In this document: positions 12,169-25,019 of the stretch, piece by piece | How positions within the stretch are numbered: the first letter of the stretch is position 1 | How the letters are laid out: every line of letters begins with the position of its first letter | Assembly: GCA_010015655.1 (NCBI GenBank) | Contig: ML976715.1 | Span: forward strand, 158,115 to 222,114 | Length of the DNA: 64,000 bases | Direction: 5' to 3' | Source: Bimuria novae-zelandiae CBS 107.79 | Taxonomy: Eukaryota; Ascomycota; Dothideomycetes; Pleosporales; Didymosphaeriaceae | Notes under the pieces: model-generated | What the model saw: only the letters and a program-made list of their open reading frames with translations | Database searches by the model: none | What the model was told of the DNA's origin: nothing | Position numbers and translations under genes: made by a program

Positions 12169-12265
12169 GGCAGGCTGGCGGGACACAGCCGCTATCGATA
12201 CGCGGCTACGCTCAGACGTCACCTGTGGGCTGGCCAACCCTGCGCTCAGCCTTGCCTACAGACCA
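12169..12265. repeat. Right arm of the ~97-bp inverted repeat
   Basis: Inverted partner of 10636-10733, beginning 244 bp upstream of the 333-residue membrane protein gene. The differences between the arms are scattered substitutions and short indels, not only C-to-T transitions, so the pair is not obviously RIP-mutated. Confidence 0.85.
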
Positions 12266-12617
12266 ATAGTATATCCACGGCGACCTTTGTATGGCTGATT
12301 CAGCGACTTAGTGAGATTTTCGCTGGCAGGGGGGACCGTGCGCTCATGGACTTCATATATCCACCCATGTCCACTGCCCACCCTCCATGAGCAATATCTA
12401 CGTCGCCACATGTGCAAATGTCCTGATTTTCAGTCTCCTGATAGCTGCTAGGCTGCTGCAGCTCTGCAGGGTTACAGCGCTGAACTGCAATTGCTATTAC
12501 GTTGCTGCGCAGGCACTGCGTGGCTGCTAGATACCTCACGACAGCTACAGCTAGCTACAGCTAGCGACAGCTATATACTAGCGACAGCTATATACTAGCG
12601 ACAGCTATATACTACTA
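12266..12617. repeat. Short spacer with a 17-bp tandem repeat
   Basis: Three tandem copies of a 17-bp unit GCGACAGCTATATACTA occupy about 12564-12614, preceded by shorter ACAGCTAG-type repeats from 12540. They sit directly past the 3' end of the Crypton reading frame and may belong to its untranslated end. The remainder shows no gene. Confidence 0.7.
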
Positions 12618-14962
12618 TCAATTGCCCTCCTTTCGAGCGGCTCTGAGCTGCTTGCAGAGCTGGTCTAGCGAGCATCTCCGCTGCTGCTGCTGCTGGCTCA
12701 CCTGCCACATGGCCGCCTCCTCGCTGGTCCTCCGCGCCTGCGCTACGCGCCTGATCTCCTTGATGACCTCGAGCCGTAGAGAGTACCACTGTAGCTCGCT
12801 CTGACGACCTGCCCTCCACCTATTCCCCCAGCGTCTGTCTAGCTCAGCGATTGAAGGCTGGCCCTGCAGGCCTTCTGTCCATTCGCGCCAGAGGTCCTCC
12901 ACGGTCCTTACAGCACGGCACATGCGATACCTCGGTGCAGGCTCTGGCTCAGGCGCGGGCGCGGGCGCGGGCGCAGGCGCAGGCGCCAGCTCAAGCGCTG
13001 CTGGCAGAGGCGATGGGCTTGGCGAGCACGCAGACGGCGTAGGCGCGATGCTAGCCTGGGCAGAAGTATACCTGCTCGAAGCTATGTCTGCTAGCGACGG
13101 CGACAGCGACGGCAGCGACTGCGGCGCAGCTGATAGCAGCGCTGCCGCTGCTGTTTCCCTGAGCCTAGGAGTTGGCAGCAGCAGACTGCCCGGCGCCTAC
13201 GACGTCTCCAGGCGGAACACGAGGCTGCCAGACGTGAGCATCTGTAGCTGCTGAGACTGCGAGCTCTATAGCTCGAGCAGGCGATCAATAGACCCTTTAA
13301 GCTTTTTTACCTGCTACTTGTTCCAAGCATTTAGCGCTTAGAGGTAGTTAATAAGTAGAGGAATTACCTTATATAAGACTAATAGTTAACTAGGAGCCGC
13401 CTCTGCGTTACGTAATACATTAATATCCTAAGCGAAGGCTGCGTACGCCTTGTGCTAGAATACAAGGTAATTCTATATAGAATGACTAAGGAAGCGCCGA
13501 TGCAGAGCGACTTAAGTCCTAAAGGATTACTTCTCTTAAGTAGAGTAGTAGATTTATAAGACCTCTTATAGCTAGGTTATTAATCTAACCAGCGTGTGGG
13601 CTAAAGCGGCCCTTCCACGTATCTAGCTCTAGCTATATAAGAGACAGGAGCTTGTCTAGGGGCGTAATAGCCACGCGCGGGATCTCGAAGCAGCCTATCT
13701 AAAGTAGATAGCTAGCTATTATCCTTATAAACTTTTGTAATAGTAAGTTAAGGTAGTAGCTAACTATTTACTCCTAATTCTACCTGCCTGCTCGTTGAAT
13801 CTAGTCCTTATTAACCCCCTTTAGCTTTGCTAGCTTAGCTGCCCTACTACGTGGCAGGTGGGTTTTCTTTTAAGACGAGATACTAGCGTAGCTATACACC
13901 TTCGCGACCTAGTCGCGCTAGGAGTTATAAGAGAAGGCTACAGTACGATCACCTGTGCTGGCCTTGATTAGCCGTATACGGTACTAGGCTGAGCGCTGGC
14001 TGAAGTCAGGGAAGGGCTCGCCTCCTAGGTCCCAGCGGTAGAGCAGGTAGAACGCTAGACTGCTGAGCATACACAGGATTGGCTTTCTGTGCCGTAGCGC
14101 GCCTATTGTCTTAAGCCGGCCATGCTGGTTCTGCTTGCTTGTGCGTGTGGTGAAGATCAGGGGCATGCAGCGCGTAGGGCCTTCCCCCTTAAACTCAAAG
14201 GTGAACAGGTCAGATACCTCTGCAGAGCGGCGATCGCCTCCACGCGTGAGCATGTAGTGGCCTAGCATAAGATCGACTAGCGTACGGAAGTGGCACTCGA
14301 CTGCTGCTGCTGTTGCTGCTGCTGAGGACGAGGTCGCGTCTGCGCCATGCACCCACAGCTCGGTGCAGAGCCGCTCGAACTCGTCCTCAGTATAACCGTC
14401 AAGCAGCGTATCTCTGCCCTTGTCGGCATACTGGTCTCGATCTCGCAGCGCATCCCTGCGCTGCAGAGACCTGAGGTACTCCCTCGCGCTGTCCACGCGC
14501 GGCGATGGGTGGCTGTTCATGCCCAGCGCCTTCTGCTCTCGCCAGAGGTCAGTGATGGCTGTGATGTAGGCGCAAACTGATCGCCAGGCAAGACGCGTCT
14601 CATCTTGGGGGACGCTGCTCCCTGCCTTGCGAGACCTGGTCCTCAAGGGCCTGTTCGCGACCTCCTCGACAAGAAAAAGCAGCAGCTTCTCCTCTGTAAC
14701 AGTACTGCTGTCGTGGTACTGCTTCCTCTCGTAGAATGCCTGGGCGCGAAGTTAGCACAGGCTCGAGCAATAGTAGAGCTGGCAGGCTAGTATACTACCT
14801 TACCTTAAATTCCTCCTGCTTTGGACTATAGACCTGGTGCGTATTCTCTGGCCGCTGCTCACGGATCATAGCTAGGATTTGGTGCGCATTAGTGCGTAAC
14901 TCAGCGTTGTTCGCGATGTCGACGTCTGCGCGCTGGCGACGCGCGCTGCGCTGTGGACCCAT
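12618..14962 (-). pseudogene. Crypton-type tyrosine recombinase with GCR1_C-like domain, RIP-broken in the middle
   Basis: A mobile-element recombinase that would integrate DNA by tyrosine-recombinase chemistry. Start ATG 14962-14960; intron 14803-14740 (64 bp); exon 2 from 14739. The first ~300 codons are clean and include the N-terminal arginine block TRGGDRRSAEVSDLFTFEF. From about 13983 to 13290 the same frame continues but is filled with TAG/TAA. Within it lie an HxxR-type motif (THLPRSRAAKLA) and the segment around SYYLNLL that should carry the catalytic Tyr. From 13290 to the TGA at 12620-12618 the frame is clean again: an Ala/Pro-repeat linker, then a GCR1_C-like DNA-binding domain (TVEDLWREWTEGL, AELDRRWGNRWRAGRQSE). 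The order (YR domain then GCR1_C) is that of fungal Cryptons. The middle damage makes it a pseudogene. Confidence 0.85.
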
Positions 14963-15074
14963 GCTTGCTCGCTTGCCTTGAGTACCATGTCCGTGCACAG
15001 AACGCCCGGAGTCACCGAACGCCCGGAGCACCACATCTATACAATATTTTAACGCGTAATAACTTAACACTACA

Positions 15075-16250
15075 CTAGGATTATAAGCTACGCCTATAAA
15101 AATTTATAAATTAAAGTTAGGTAATAAACTTATCTATATAAATGTTATAGAAAAATATAATATATTATATATAATGTTATTATACGCGTATCTCGGTGTG
15201 TAGGTCCCTTAATATGTTAAGTATTATAATAACTATAAACTAAATAATTAATAAGAATATAACCTACTTAAGTATATAGAAAGACTTACTACGCGTTATT
15301 TACTACTTATAAAAACTATAGTGTAGAATTTCGTGTCTACTATTATATAGGAACGTGTTTTTAAAAGCTAGGTTATACACTTCTTACACTATTACTAAAA
15401 CTAAAATACCTCTTAATAGACGTTAGCTATAGACTCTAGGTGATATAACGCTAAGTCTAAATATAAGTATAAGCTATACTTTAACCTACTATAATAAAAA
15501 ATTACTAAGTACAACATTAAGCTAGCGTATACGTATAATATAAATAAGAAGGGCTTTATAATTAGGCTACTAAAAAGAATAAAGCGCATCTTTAGTAAGT
15601 ATTATGTTAAGCCCTAAGGGGTAGCTGGCCCCAAAGGGACTAGGGTTAGTTCTTAGGCAAGAGTATTAATAATATAGGTAAAGGGTATTAATAGCTCGCG
15701 CGTATTAATAGGGCGTTAGTATTATAGGTGTATATAGTATAATTAAATTAATAAAAGGAGCCTAAGTTAAATTTAAATAATAAATTAGTAAATAGGTTAA
15801 ATACAATAATAGAAGACTACTATCGCGTCTCTATATATATGACTTGTCCCACGAATCCTAGGAGTCCTAGGAGTCCTAATGTCCCATGTGCTAAGATATA
15901 TCTAGGACATTTAATATTCCTAGGACGCGTGACTTAGTCACGTAACTTATAGCTAAGTTAAGAATCTTAGCTAGTTGTATAGATAAGTGTCTATACCCTA
16001 CCTTATATTATATTAGGTCTTAATGGATCTTAATATTAGCTCTCCTCGCTAGACTTAATATCCTTATAAGTTAACTACCTATAAAGCCGCTTTCTTAATC
16101 TACCTAATACCGTTATTTATAAGCTAATTATCTTAAGTAAAATTACGCATTTACTATAGTTAGTTATTTATACTACGCTAAGAAGTAATTGCCTAATTAA
16201 TTATTATTATTATACTTAAAATGCACAAATTATGTTTAGTATAGTAATTA
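15075..16250. other. AT-rich RIP-degraded stretch, no gene; LTR-like segment at ~15840-16050
   Basis: No reading frame of interest. At 15840-16050 there are CTAGGAGTC repeats, a CGTGACTTAGTCACG palindrome and a leader-like T-rich run. These resemble the composition of the LTRs of the gypsy element at 40521-47591. It could be the 3' LTR of the minus-strand gypsy relic to its right, but no second copy is visible and this stays tentative. Confidence 0.35.
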
Positions 16251-16289
16251 AAAGTATAAGGTATAGAAAATTCCTTTACTAAATTATTT

Positions 16290-16620
16290 AAAAATAAATA
16301 CTAAGTTAGAAAGACTAGAAAAGTTAGAGGCTAAGAACAAGGTAAAACTTTAAGTAGAAGAAAAGTTCGCTTACGCAGCGCTCCTGCATACTTATCTAGT
16401 ATAAGAGAAGATAGCGCGTTTGCGCGATTAGTATAAAAAGTTATATTAAAAAAAATAAAAGTTATTTAATCGTAGTATATTTATAGTAGATAAGTTAGAA
16501 GTCCTAGAAGCTCGTAAGGAACTTACTTAGGCTATAGTATTAATTAATTTAGATACTACTCTAGGTGCTAAAGTAATAGACTAGTTTATAATCTAATTAA
16601 AGCCTTCTTCCTTTACTACG
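16290..16620 (+). pseudogene. RIP-degraded plus-strand ORF, coiled-coil-like, beside the gypsy relic
   Basis: One frame reads as a charged helical protein (motifs KLERLEKLEAKNK and LEVLEARKELT) interrupted only by TAA/TAG. It runs antisense to the gypsy pol genes at 16800-20076. A comparable antisense, Lys/Glu-rich frame sits between the chromodomain and 3' LTR of the gypsy element at 46580-46990. I do not recognise a domain with certainty. Confidence 0.4.
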
Positions 16621-18699
16621 TAGTGCGTTAGCTTTATTAGTCCGTGTATCCTCTTAGATTATTATTATATTATACGTCTTATTTCTATTAAACCTTTCTC
16701 TCGTTACTCTAGTATAGTAGTAGTAATTATAGATCTTATTTTATACTTTCTTTAAGAGCTATGAGTAGTTCTTATAAAGTTTTAATTTAGGTTCTTATAT
16801 ATTTTCTAAGTGTAGGTAGCCTTTCTACTTAACTAACTATTCTTATAAAAACTTATTATTTTAGATATCTTTTTATTTAACTTCCCTATATCTTAAGAGT
16901 GCTTTAACTTTAAATTCGTTTTCTTCCTCTAGCTAGTAATAGAAGGTTGTCTTAACTAGTGTTTTAGGATCTGCAGGTTTAAGTTAGTCTATATAGAATA
17001 CTAGGTGTATTTTTGCGTCTAGCGGTAATTCTAATTAGTCGTTAACTAGTAATACTTATTTAATAATAAAAAATAGCTTAACTTTAATATAATCTAGTTT
17101 CTTGTGCTTTTTCTTTTAAGTTTAAAAATTCTTTATAAGTAGGTATACTTTATCCCCCTTTTTTAGCTAAAGTGCCTTTTTTCTTTTTTAGTTTATATAT
17201 AAAATACTTTACTATTAAGCTTTTTTAAGATTTTCTTAGAGTTGTGCGTGTGTTTTCTTTATAGTTTCTACTATATTTATCACCTCTTCTATCCTAATTG
17301 CTATAGAAAATATTTAATTAAAGAGATATAGATGTCTTCCGTGGTTTGCATAGAATAGTGTAAATCCTGTTACTGCTAATATCTTGTTGTTGTATGCCAA
17401 CTATACCATAGGTAGTAAGGAAATCTAGTTATTTTTCTAGTTATTGCAGTAGATGTGTAGGTACGTTTTAATTATCTAATTTGTACATTCTATTTGTCCG
17501 TTAGTTTGTGGATAATATGCTGTTAATAATTTTTATTTTATTTTAATAAGTGCTATAAGTATTATCTTGTGGTTTAAGGGAAATATTTTGTCGCTATTGC
17601 TAATAATTATCTTTAGAATACTATAGTGTTGTATAAGTTAATCTAGGATAAGAAATGCGAGTTCTTTTACTATAATTATCTTTTAGCATAGTAGTAATTC
17701 CACGTATTTAGTAAATTAATAGATAATATTTAGTATTACGTTATAACTAATTCCTATTGCAGGATCCTTTAACTTCAGTAATTCTATAATAAATTCTATA
17801 GCAATATCTTCCTATAGTATAATAGGTATTTAGATTGCTTATATTTCTGTATACTTAGGATATATTACGTACTTATTACGCTAGTAATCTACGCATTTAT
17901 AAATATATATAGTTATTACTTCCTTAATTCCGTTAAAGCTATAGTTCCGCTAAATAGGTTCTATTATCTTTCTAATGCCTAGGTATCTGTATACTAGATT
18001 ATTATAGTATTATTATATAATCTTAGTCTATGGTTCCTTAGGTACTTCCTGTATAATAACAAGGAGTTAGTTAAGTTCTGCTGTAGGTTCTAAAGATCTA
18101 TCCTTATTTTTTATAGTATTATAAAGTAGGTTTTTACTTTTTAACTTATAAGGTTACTTTATTAGTTACGTGTGTTTACTCGTCCATTTTCCTTTCCTAC
18201 TATATAGATAACTTTAAACTTATATTATTTAATAGTCTATAATTATTACTATTATTGTGGTGTAAGTTTTTTTATTATTATAAATTATAATAGATTTTTA
18301 TAATTAGTATAAATCTTTAACGTTAAATAACTAAGGGCCTAAATCCTCTAGTGTTTTAATGCTTTCACGATAGCGTAGAGTTCTTTATCGTGTACGTCGT
18401 ATCGTATCTCTGCTCCTGTGAACTTTCGTGAGTAGTATGCAATAGTGTGCCATTTACTATTTATTTCTTATTTTGCGCATGCGCCCATCGCGAGGTCGCT
18501 TGCGTCTATTTTAATTTATAGAGGTTTTCTATCTTAGAAGTGGATAAGTACGGGTGGCATAATGCATGCTATCTTTAAGAGTTAAAATATTATTCTATAC
18601 TTTATTATCTATTTAAATAGTACGTCCTTTTATATAAAGTTTATTAAGCGTAGCTTGACTTTTGCGTATTCCTTAATAAACTATTAATTAAATCTATAA

Positions 18700-19420
18700 A
18701 ATCCTAAGAATTCTTAGAAAATTTTAGCTATCTTTAGTATAGGCTAAATTCTTAATATATTTAATCTTATTTAGTACTACTTTAATTCCTTTTACGCTAA
18801 TAACGTAGCTTAGGAATTTAAGTCTATCTATGTACTATTTATATTTCTTTAGCTTAATCTATAGATGTGCTTCGTCTATTGCTTTTAATACTATCTATAC
18901 GTATAGTACGTGATCTAATTTGTTCTCTAAATAGACAAGTATGTTGTCTATGTATATAATAATAAATATGTCTAGATAATTATATAGTATATTATTAATA
19001 AGTGTTTAGAATTTTGCCGGTGTATTTATAAGTCTAAAAGGCAAAACTATATATTCATAGAGTCTATATCATAATCTAAATACTATCCTCTATTTATTAC
19101 CTTTGTAACGGTTTGTACAGGGGTTTAAGATGCTCCTGTTACGCTATATGTCTCTTCTGGTGTAATAGACAGGGAGCTCCCTAACATGTCTCATACATAC
19201 TCATCATGTACAAGTAACACAGTCTGTACAACTTAATACGACAAGTGTGACCTTAACTTTCGCCTAACACCTGACCACCGCTATTACATTTCTTAATTTA
19301 TATAAAGTGGTATTTGTATTATAAATCTATTATCGTAAAGAGTTTGACTCTTAAGAGTTAGTTTTTTAATTTTAATATATTTAGTAATAGGTATTAGTTC
19401 TTAATCGTTATATCGTTAAT
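18700..19420 (-). pseudogene. Reverse transcriptase region of the gypsy relic
   Basis: Minus-strand frame with GNK*RIVFRL*YRLYEYIVLPF-type sequence followed by the catalytic box at 18954-18943. The box reads YIDN instead of YIDD, an Asp-to-Asn change expected from a G-to-A transition. The RT is interrupted at 19104-19288 by a short unmutated insertion; joined across it the frame continues (LYKLRxGNK). Non-functional. Confidence 0.75.
19104..19288. mobile_element. 185-bp insertion, solo LTR or MITE, not RIP-mutated
   Basis: Begins TGTAACGG and ends ATTACA, interrupting the reverse transcriptase frame of the gypsy relic. Base composition is normal (CA/TG dinucleotides present), unlike the AT-rich surroundings, so it arrived after the host element was mutated or was too short to be a RIP target. 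TG...CA ends favour a solo LTR. Partial similarity of the two ends (TGTAACGG versus TGTAATAG) would also suit a MITE. No clean target duplication is visible. Confidence 0.6.
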
Positions 19421-20076
19421 CTTTTAGTAGTTAATATATACTCGTGAGGTTCCATCCTTCTTTATAATAAACATAAAAGGACTAGCTACTAGTAACTTTA
19501 ATAGTCGTATATAGCCTTTCTTAAGGTTCGTTTTAATAAATTTCTATTTTTATTAAAGTTCTTTTCTAGTTTTCGCGTATAGTAGTCTAAAGAGTGGCGT
19601 TTTTCCTTCTTCTAGGTCTATTAATAGATCTGAGGGTTAATGTTCTAGAAGGTTTACTTTTCCTTCTTATTCGGTGAACATAAGCATCCATGCGTGATAG
19701 CATTCTAGAATTCTATAGAGTGTACTGTCTCCTATCTTCTTGTGCTTTGTGACCTAGTAGTTCATACTAGCGTCTGATAAGGTAATTTCGTGTTTATTAA
19801 CTTCTAGTCGCGAGACTATATTATTAATAGCTCTTTTATCTACTATTAAACTCTACTAATACGTGGGCTTACTTATAATATATAATTATAGCGCTTTAAG
19901 AATAGCGTTTTTGATATTTAGTTAATTTCTAGATTATGCTTCTTTAACTAGGATAATTTTAATATTATATCGTAATTAGCTTCCTTAAGGACGTCGAGGA
20001 TAATTAGTTCTTAGTATCTATAAATTTTCGTCGTTATTTTAACCTTATACTCTATTTATAGCGTATTAAGTAATAG

Positions 20077-20245
20077 TGTCAGATAAGATGCTTGCGTGCG
20101 ATAAGGTATGATAATTGGTGATAATTGTGTCTTGTTCTCTGTCAACTCTGTTGGGTTGGTTTTAACCCCTAGGCTAGTACGATAAGCGCTGTGGTCCCTG
20201 CTCGATTATGCAGATCTGACCTCAACGCACTCGTTCTATCTAACA
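20077..20245 (-). repeat. Copia 3' LTR (unmutated)
   Basis: 169 bp, TGTCAGATAAG...CTATCTAACA as read on the plus strand. Apart from C/T and G/A transitions it matches 25020-25188. Confidence 0.9.
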
Positions 20246-21411
20246 CACCCCCTTAGCTTAGAAATCCTTACAGGCTAGATTATATTATAGTTTCTTATTA
20301 TGCAAGCGCGAGGTCTTTAAGTTATTTCTAAATCTCCTTAAAAGGCGCTTTGTTCGTTACCTTAGATCTCTCTACTTCTACTAGTCTAAGTTGAGTTAGG
20401 AACCTTTCCCACTTATTAACTAGGAGGACCTTTGTAAAGCCGTCGGCGATTATATCTACCAATTACACGTACTCCACCTTTATCTTTCTAGTAGAGACTT
20501 CCTGTCTCAGCTAGTAATTGTAAATGTCGACGTATCGTAGTTTAGTCTAGAGCTTAAATATCTCCTTAGTCACTAGTTAAATAGTTTGCTTGTTATCGCA
20601 TTAGATAATAATTAACGATAAAAGTAGTTTAATCTATAGTTTGTCTAATAGTCGTGAAATAAAAATTGCTTCCTTAGCTACTTATAATAAGGCGAGAAGC
20701 TCTGCTTTAGTTGTTAAGATTATAATAGTGTCTTGTTTGTTTACTCTCTAGGTAATAAGTCTATTAAATAGCTTAATAGCGTATCCTTGCGAGCTCTTTT
20801 TGTCTAGTGTGTTATTAGTAAATAAAGCATCGCTAGCTACTTAAAGGTAGTTACAGTGCTCTCCATCTAGTGCTAGATAAGTATAGTAGTACTTGATCGG
20901 CGGCATTATAATGTTTAGAGCCTGGATTTAACAGGAACTAAGCCAGCCTTAAGGTTATAAAGGCGATGTCTGATCGGGTCGTTACTACTATAAATAGAAG
21001 TGATCCGATTTTGCGTTAGTATTTATTAATTTCTAAGGGTGTTGCCAAGCCTGTTTAAGGCTTTAACTTAGTAGCGGCTATTAGGGTATCGTGACGGATG
21101 TCTTTCCTATTAACTAGTTAACTAATCTTCTCTACGTATGCGGCTTAAGAGAGTTGGATCTTTTAGTGACTTTAGTTCCTAATAGCCTCTACGCTAAGAA
21201 ACTACTAAAGGTCGTTTCCTCTAGTAAAGATGTATTTCTCCCGTAGGCGCTTAATTATTTACTAGGCTTCTTGCTCTTTCTGCTTGTGATACGCTACTAT
21301 AATATTATTAACGTAGAAGAAGATAACAATTCTGTCTTTAATAAGACAGCATGGCTCGTGAGGCATAGTTTAGAAGTCAAGAGCTTTAAGTGTTATAGTG
21401 AATTCTCTCTG

Positions 21412-21597
21412 CTAGAGGAGTGGTGAGATCCGTAGACCATATAGAGCCTTGTTGACTTGGAGGATCGTTCCAGGTTTTCGATAGCCGTGGGGCATTCTTA
21501 TGTATACTTCTCGATCCATCGTTGCATGGACAAAGGCGTTCGTGACGTCGTATTGTTTAAGCTCTAAGTCGTGGTGGGCTGCAATTGCTATTAGCAT
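21412..21597 (-). pseudogene. Copia reverse-transcriptase fragment with clean reading frame
   Basis: Sixty-one codons without a stop, with the classic copia RT signature LELKQYDVTNAFVHA followed by REVYIRMPHGYR and NKALYGLR. This island of unmutated coding sequence inside a RIP-damaged pol gene identifies the element as Ty1/copia. The normal QSP after YGLR reads ISP. Confidence 0.9.
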
Positions 21598-24500
21598 TTA
21601 GAATAACTAGCTAGCGAGCGTGGCTGCGTAAGTGTCCTGCAAGGTAATATTCTATTATTAATCGCTACGGACGACCAGTCGCGCCTTGCACTTCAGCAAG
21701 CGATGGTGCTTATTAAGTTTATAAGTGTATACCTACATACAGTTAAGGATCTATTGTCCTGTCAACTTAATCTTCTTTATTAGTACCTCTAACTATTATT
21801 TTATTTATTAATGGCTTACAAGATGGGCCTATTCTGCTTCTTTAAATAGTTTACCTATCAGGTGGTCCTTAAGCTTGGTACGGCACGTTGGCAGAGGTAG
21901 GAGTTAACTTTAATAGGGCTTTAAGCCTTTAGCAAGCATTCTTATTATCTTTACCTTATCTATAATATCCCCTCCGTATTTCTTAACGTGGCTAGCTTAG
22001 GTTCCCGCCATAAAGGCTGCTGCCCAGGGGGCAGTCTTAGGCGACCTATATTATGTTACTTTAGATTTGTTTCTAACTATTAACTAAGCAAGCAATGCTG
22101 CAGGTGGCGGTGTAGATAGAAGAGTTAGGTAACTATCTCTAATTTTCCTCCCTTAATAGTAGCCTGGCGGGTCTACTTCGCCTTAATAGTCTGGAAAGTC
22201 CTTAGCGGCCTTATCCTCATGAAAGGACTCCGTTTCTAGTTACTAAATAGGAGTTAGTAGTTTAATAGTCCTTATATGCGTAACTATTTCTTCCAGCTTG
22301 TTATGTATAAGGTTATTTATTAGATCTTTAGTCTTCCTATTAAATATAGACTGCTTGTTAAAGACAACGTCTCGGGTGCTAATTACCTTGGCGAGTGATA
22401 GTATCTAAATGCAATAGATATTTAAGGATTAGTATTTAACAAGATAGCTAATCTAAGCTTTCGGATCGAGGCGTTGCAAACGTAATTTGCCTTGGTAAGT
22501 GTCGTCGGTCATCGCAAAGGCTTTGCAGCTATACGCCTTTAGGTAGGCAAGATTAGGTTTCTATAGTAAAGTTATAATCCTATTACTAAACGCGACTTAT
22601 GTAAAGAATATCTTATATAGCGTCTTCTAGTTATTCGCGTAATTTAGTGTTTAATTATAGAGGTATACTATAGCCCTTATAACTTTAGGCCATAGTTCTT
22701 AGAATAGGTTAGCGTCGAGTCGTATTACGCGTAATTTCTCTTTATTTATACCCCCTAAGCGTTTGGCACCTCCGTTCTAAGCTTAGGTGTCTGGGGCTAA
22801 AGGCTTGATAATAATTCCTTAAGTTGCTAACCAACGTTCTACTTCTAGTTTAACTATGGTAATTTTATTATCTGCCTTAATAGTCTTAACTATTATGTTA
22901 TAGTGTTTCTTAAGGAATAGGAGGAAGGTTAAAAGGATCTTAATAATTAATTTCGCTGTTCTATTGTCTGTGAAGTAAAAGTCCTATTATAGTCCTAAGA
23001 ATTTATTAGTAATTAATATTTAGCTCTTTTCTTTAGTAACGCTTTACGTTTCGTATGTATAGAAATCGATAGTTAGCCTCTCTCTAGGTCCTTTAGTGTT
23101 GATCCGTGGCGCGCGGCTAATCTGTCGTTTTAATTTCGCTCTGCTATAGGAGTTATACTTAACTATCGTAATCTCTTTTACGCGTACCCCCTTAGCTTGC
23201 TGCACTAGGTGCTTAATTGCTATTAGTCTAGGGTGTCCTAGTCTCTTATACTAGAGTATGGCTAACGCTCTCTATAGTGCTCTTTTTATTTAGGAGGTAA
23301 TTTTGCGTGCATGATATAAGGCAGGTAGTAGTAGGTTGTACTCGAGTACCTACTAGCTGTGGATCTTAGTAAGATTCCTAATAATTATATTATCTAGTCC
23401 TTTTAGAGTAGTTAGGTCTATTTACGTATCCTACTAGATTCCTCTTTATCTTAGTAGTCAAAAAGAGACTAGATTATATAGTAGGTTAAGGCAGATAGCC
23501 ACGTTGTGTAGGACTAATTTAGTTATTCTAGACTAACTTTTTAGGGTTAGATTAATAGAGCCATATCCTTTTATCTATATCTTCGTATTCCTAGCCTATA
23601 TGTAGTCTCCGGGCATAGGAGGACGGAAGTTATAGATACGGTTAGGATTATTCGTAATATAGCAGGTTAATCCTAAGTCGAGGATAAATAATCGCTTTAA
23701 TAGGTAGTTATTAATTTCTGTCCTAACAGGCGCTAAGGTGAACGCGGCGTTAACTTTTAATATTCTCTGCCCCTTTAGTCACTTATTAGGGATCTCTAGC
23801 GTTAGAGTATATAATTATTTAAGAATTAGCGTTTGCGATTAGGTTTTACTCTATTTATAGATTAGCCCTTAGAACGTTGCGTTGTTCTTACGCTTAAATT
23901 TAATAAGCTCGCTTATAGTCTTATTTAGTTTTTACTATTTAGGAGCTTAGTCTAGGTTAATATAATAGTAATCCCTAATACTATAGCGTTGTCTATAGGC
24001 AGGGTATTTTGCTCCCGCTGTTATAGCTAGCTCTTAATCTAAAGGCTACTTAAGCTTAGCATTTTTGCTAGCAATACGTTAATTACAAGGTCTGCCCTAG
24101 TTTCTATTAGATAGCGCGCTTTTAGCATAGAAGGCGTCCTTACTATTACTCTAAGTAGTTACACCACCTTTAGCGAGATATAATGCATTATTAAATATAA
24201 AGGCTACTTTGTGTTTCCCTAATCTAAGGGGATGGTTTATTATTATGTGTTCTTAGAAGTATTTTATTATTTCCTTCTAGCTTATGCTAGCTGCAAATCG
24301 ACTATTATCTTAAAAGTTTATAGACTATATAGGAGCAACTTTGTTTATAGCTACTAGGAAGTCTTTTGTAATCACATTTAATTATAATAGTTTAGCGACT
24401 TAATATGTCTCTGCCTTAGTAGCTACTTAGTTATACTTAGCTAGTTATGTGTCCTATTACGACGCGCTTCTTATTAGTCTAAGTAAGGCGAGGTATCGAT

Positions 24501-24689
24501 TGCGGGCTTGTTCTTGTTTAATTTATTTGTTAACTCTAACTATTAACTTTAGGTTAGTAATCTATTAGCGTAGTAACTTCTTTAGAAGGCAGCACGTGCG
24601 CAATAGGTGTGGTAATATAGTTAACTAAATAAAGGCTACGATGTGTTAGAGGCTTGCTTATTCCTTCTTGTACTTGTGTCTATCGTTCT

Positions 24690-24987
24690 TGTATTGTTTA
24701 ACTAGGATCTTATAGTATTTAAGATCTTCCTTAAACGCCTTTTATCCTACTACTAATAGTTTAGTCTATCTTATTAAGATTTCGACGTTCGCGGCTGTTG
24801 CGTATCTAGCGATTATTAGGGCTCTAATAGCTACTAGTTTCGTTATTAACGGGACAGTTGCCGTTAGATTAACTTTGTCCTAGATATTATAAATAACGTA
24901 TCTAGCTTGCAGCTGCGTTATCCATCCCGTGTAGTTAGTGTAATCTCTTAGCGTCACTATAGGATCGCGGTAAGGTTACTACGCCAT
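24690..24987 (-). pseudogene. Copia gag start, RIP-degraded
   Basis: ATG at 24987-24985 followed by PIVTLRDYTNYTGWITQLQA-type sequence, typical of the N-terminal gag region of fungal copia elements, with TAG/TAA at former Gln/Trp codons from codon 3 onward. It lies 33 bp inside the 5' LTR. Confidence 0.7.
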
Positions 24988-25019
24988 TTTGTATTAGTTA
25001 AGGCAGTAAGACTCTTAAT

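Noticed and set aside
12675..12700. CTG/CAG triplet repeat as a microsatellite
   Set aside because: It encodes a short Gln run inside the clean C-terminal frame of the Crypton and is only a few units long.
12950..12995. GC-rich GGGCGC-type repeat as a regulatory or recombination site
   Set aside because: It is the coding sequence for the Ala/Pro linker of the Crypton recombinase on the minus strand.
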